64,000 nucleotides of DNA, taken from assembly GCA_937135955.1 (NCBI GenBank), contig CAKZOB010000020.1, forward strand, positions 40,056-104,055, in the 5' to 3' direction. Origin of the DNA: an uncultured Anaerolineales bacterium (GTDB lineage: Bacteria; Chloroflexota; Anaerolineae; Aggregatilineales; Aggregatilineaceae). Under the pieces are notes generated by a model, which was not told the DNA's origin, made no database searches, and saw nothing but the letters and a program-made list of their open reading frames with translations. Every line of letters begins with the position of its first letter. Within the stretch, counting starts at the first letter, position 1. Shown here in pieces: positions 61,693-64,000 of the stretch. A program made the translations under genes and the position numbers.

Positions 61693-63638
61693 TGCGCGTT
61701 GTTGCGGCGACCGTTCGGGTAGTCTTTCTCCGAGATCAGGTAGGGCACGCTGATCACCACCACATCTTTCATGGCCCGCAGCCGCATACGCAGGATGGTA
61801 GCCGTCTGATTGTGCAGGAACTGGCTGACCAGCTCGGTCGTGACAAACTCCGGTACCACGATGGTGATCAACTGATCGGGGAACTCCTCATGGTTGACGC
61901 GCGTGATGTAATCCACCAGCGGGTTGAGGATGTCGCGGTAGTCGTAGTCAATGATGACCAGCCTGATACCCTCGGTCAGGTTGGGGAAGCGCTTCCAGCG
62001 CTCTTCAATGCGCTGATGCATCTGCGGCGAGGTGGAGATGCACACGGCGCGCACATCATTGGACAGGCGCTTGGCATATTGCAGCGCGCGGAGCGTCCCC
62101 TTGTGCACGTCGGCAATGGGCACGATGACCACATCGGCCACCTCGACCAGTTCGCTTTCCTGCATCTGACTGGTGCTGAGCGCCGCGGCCACCCGCTCGT
62201 AGTGGCGGTGAATGCGGTCAAACATGATCACCAGCAGGGGAATGAGCAGCGCCACGATCCACGCGCCCTCAATAAACTTGGTTGCCACCAGCACCAGGAA
62301 CACGATCCCTGTCACAGTGGCCCCCAACAGGTTCAGACGACGCTTCCAGCGCCAGTTTGGCTCGTAGTGAATGGTGGTGACGCTGGTGCGCATGGACTCG
62401 CCAGGTTGCAGCGTGCCGATCTTCTGCATCAGACGGCTCATGCCCGCCTGCGACAGAGTGAAGCTGAGCATCACGCCCAACGCATAGAGCGGCAGCATGG
62501 CGATTTCGTCCGCCTGGAAGATGATCACGATCAGCGACGACAGACCGGCCAGCACCAGAATGCCCATGCTATAGACGAGACGATCGCCCCGATTCTGCAT
62601 CCAGCGCGGCATGAAGCCGTCCTTGGCCAGGAAGGAACTCAGCCGGGGGAAGTCCTGGTAACCAGTGTTGGCGGCCAGGAACAGGATCAGGGCCGTGAAC
62701 GTCTGTACCCAGTAATACAGCATCCCTGTGCCCGTCACCTGACGGGTCAACTGCGAGAGGATGCTCTCTTCTTCTTCCGGAATCAGGTGCATGGTGGTGG
62801 CCAGGAAAGAGATGCCGATGAAGAGCGACATAGCCATGATGCCCATGGCCACCATCGTTTTGGCCGCGTTGTGGGATTCCGGCGGCTTGAAAGCCTGTAC
62901 CCCATTGCTGATGGCCTCGATGCCGGTCAGCGCCGTACAGCCGCCCGCGAAGGCGCGTAGAAGCAGCCAGACATAGGCGAAGCCCACCACATCTTTCTGT
63001 TTGGGCACAGCTTCCTTAAACACTGGCAGGGGGTCGGCCCCGAACAGGCCCAGATGGCGCACCAGGCCGATGACGATGACCAGCATCACCCCGCCCACAA
63101 AGGCATAGGTGGGAAAAGCGAAGACGGTGCCGCTCTCGCGCACGCCACGCAGGTTGATCCAGGTGATGAACCCAATGGCAAAGAGGGCAATGAACAGGCG
63201 GTACTCGAACAATTCCGGCACGGCGGAGGTCACCGCGCGCACCCCCGCTGAGGTAGAGACCGACACTGTCAGCACATAGTCGGTCAACAGCGCCGCCGCC
63301 GCCAGCAGAGAAGGCATGCGGCCCAGGTTGTCTTTGGCGACCGTGTAGGCACCGCCTCCGTCGGGGTAGTGCATGATGGTCTGAATGTAGCTGAAGACCA
63401 CCAGCAACACCAACCCGGCGACCGCCAGCGCCAGCGGTAGCGTCATGGCCAGCGCGCCGCTGCCCAACACGATCAGCACATGCATGATCGCTTCAGTAGC
63501 GTAGGCATTGCTACTGATCGGGTCGGAGGCAAAGATCGCCAGCGCGCGCACTTTATCGAGCCGTTCGTGAATTTCCCGGCTGCTAGGGAACGGCTCGCCG
63601 ATCAGCAGACGTTTGACAGCAGTGAACGTGAGATGCAT
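61686..63638 (-). CDS. KimA-like potassium/amino-acid transporter (APC superfamily)
   Basis: 650 aa. TAVKRLLIGEPFPSSREIHERLDKVRALAIFASDPISSNAYATEAIMHVL is the start of KimA (YdaO)-type proteins. About twelve membrane segments follow (to about residue 460), then a soluble C-terminal domain (EVADVVIVPIADVHKGTLRALQYAKRLSNDVRAVCIST, universal-stress-like). KimA imports K+ with protons and is inhibited by c-di-AMP; related proteins carry amino acids, so the substrate is not certain. ATG 63638 is preferred because homology starts there; 27 further in-frame codons upstream lie in the leader. Confidence 0.87.
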   Translation of the reverse strand: MHLTFTAVKRLLIGEPFPSSREIHERLDKVRALAIFASDPISSNAYATEAIMHVLIVLGSGALAMTLPLALAVAGLVLLVVFSYIQTIMHYPDGGGAYTVAKDNLGRMPSLLAAAALLTDYVLTVSVSTSAGVRAVTSAVPELFEYRLFIALFAIGFITWINLRGVRESGTVFAFPTYAFVGGVMLVIVIGLVRHLGLFGADPLPVFKEAVPKQKDVVGFAYVWLLLRAFAGGCTALTGIEAISNGVQAFKPPESHNAAKTMVAMGIMAMSLFIGISFLATTMHLIPEEEESILSQLTRQVTGTGMLYYWVQTFTALILFLAANTGYQDFPRLSSFLAKDGFMPRWMQNRGDRLVYSMGILVLAGLSSLIVIIFQADEIAMLPLYALGVMLSFTLSQAGMSRLMQKIGTLQPGESMRTSVTTIHYEPNWRWKRRLNLLGATVTGIVFLVLVATKFIEGAWIVALLIPLLVIMFDRIHRHYERVAAALSTSQMQESELVEVADVVIVPIADVHKGTLRALQYAKRLSNDVRAVCISTSPQMHQRIEERWKRFPNLTEGIRLVIIDYDYRDILNPLVDYITRVNHEEFPDQLITIVVPEFVTTELVSQFLHNQTATILRMRLRAMKDVVVISVPYLISEKDYPNGRRNNAHQ

Positions 63639-63720
63639 AGCAGATACTCCGGACGAATCCCAGCGGTTGCCAGATCGCCCTAGTGAGCAGGTTGTGCTGT
63701 AGGGATCAGGGGAGTGCAAG

Positions 63721-63756
63721 ACAAAGAAATAGCCTCACCCTCGATTGGGGCAAGGC
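63721..63756 (-). promoter_or_regulatory. Attenuator-like hairpin in the leader of the KimA-like gene
   Basis: On the reverse strand, a 9-bp stem (63748-63756 with 63732-63740; two G-U pairs) with a 7-nt loop is followed by TATTTCTTTGT. The 5' arm lies within a self-complementary GCAAGGCCTTGC, which could form an alternative structure. This looks like a transcription attenuator. Confidence 0.5.
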
Positions 63757-63879
63757 CTTGCTGAGACAAGCTAGCAGGCATGGGAGTGTCCCCACCTACC
63801 TTAAAGCCGGTGCTCACCAGGCCCCACTTTCTGTGACCAACGCACCAACTCATTGCCACGAACGTGGTAAGACGCACAA

Positions 63880-63908
63880 ACTATACGATAAAAGAGCGCG
63901 GATGACAA
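63880..63908 (-). promoter_or_regulatory. Promoter of the KimA-like gene
   Basis: On the reverse strand: TTGTCA (63903-63908), 17-nt spacer, TATAGT (63880-63885). It gives a leader of about 235 nt. From 63909 to the window end I see no gene. Confidence 0.7.
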
Positions 63909-64000
63909 GGGTCACCTGTACTGGGGAGTGGATAAAGTCAAGGATACGCGAAATCTCGGACATGAGCCGGATAGGTTGGGCACTGGCGTTTGTAGAGTTG

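Noticed and set aside
63640..63870. Standard c-di-AMP riboswitch in the KimA-like leader
   Set aside because: The conserved strings of that riboswitch were not found by eye, so only an unclassified attenuator is reported.

Overview
The window is a GC-rich bacterial chromosome segment. It has many sugar and amino-acid ABC importers with Sec-type binding proteins, a tungsten aldehyde oxidoreductase, KimA-like and Kef-like transporters, and many short intergenic repeats. This gene mix points to a Chloroflexota bacterium, probably Anaerolineae-like. That assignment is inferred from gene content and style, not from a marker gene. I see no rRNA, tRNA, CRISPR array, phage or classical insertion sequence.

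Layout. 1-2.1 kb: carA (runs off the left edge) and an SDR oxidoreductase. 2.8-13.1 kb: an orphan amino-acid permease, then a sugar/polyol block (FGGY kinase, aldo/keto reductase, SDR, PfkB kinase, MalF/MalG/binding-protein importer), interrupted by an XRE-ImmA/PIN toxin-antitoxin module. 13.8-21.3 kb: a branched-chain amino-acid importer operon (livJHMGF plus a lipoprotein) with very enlarged permeases. 21.4-24.0 kb: feoA and a split feoB, read from a promoter with a palindrome in its spacer. 24.2-27.5 kb: an M20 peptidase, an inserted module (small RNA plus DUF3800 gene), and a site-2 protease. 28.0-31.8 kb: a ribose-type importer whose ATPase carries a membrane anchor and HEAT repeats. 31.9-45.3 kb: an L-rhamnose regulon (DeoR, rhamnulokinase, importer, isomerase, tungsten AOR, class II aldolase, MoaD) with a divergent lactate-racemase-family gene. 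45.4-50.6 kb: a VOC dioxygenase-like protein, a fused two-domain permease with its ATPase, and a PAC2 protein. 51-64 kb: an Lgt-like protein, the ubiE/Mop/ubiX/PNPOx operon, a Kef antiporter with a PII-like partner, a GT2-thioredoxin fusion, an M24 peptidase, a DtxR-family regulator, a PPOX protein, a GAF histidine kinase and a KimA-like potassium transporter with a long leader.

How the genes work together. The rhamnose block can be read as a pathway: import, isomerisation, phosphorylation, aldol cleavage to DHAP plus L-lactaldehyde, oxidation of lactaldehyde by the W-enzyme (MoaD serving its cofactor), and possibly lactate racemisation. CTTTCG/CGAAAG hexamers in both control regions suggest one DeoR switch.

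The most unusual signal is that two small accessory modules sit directly behind host genes and are flanked by exact or near-exact direct repeats of the host gene's 3' end. The XRE-ImmA/PIN module lies behind the FGGY kinase (49 bp repeat, one mismatch). The small RNA/DUF3800 module lies behind the M20 peptidase (84 bp repeat, no mismatch). Neither encodes a recombinase. This looks like one recurring insertion mode for defence-like cargo and is the best candidate here for an undescribed system.
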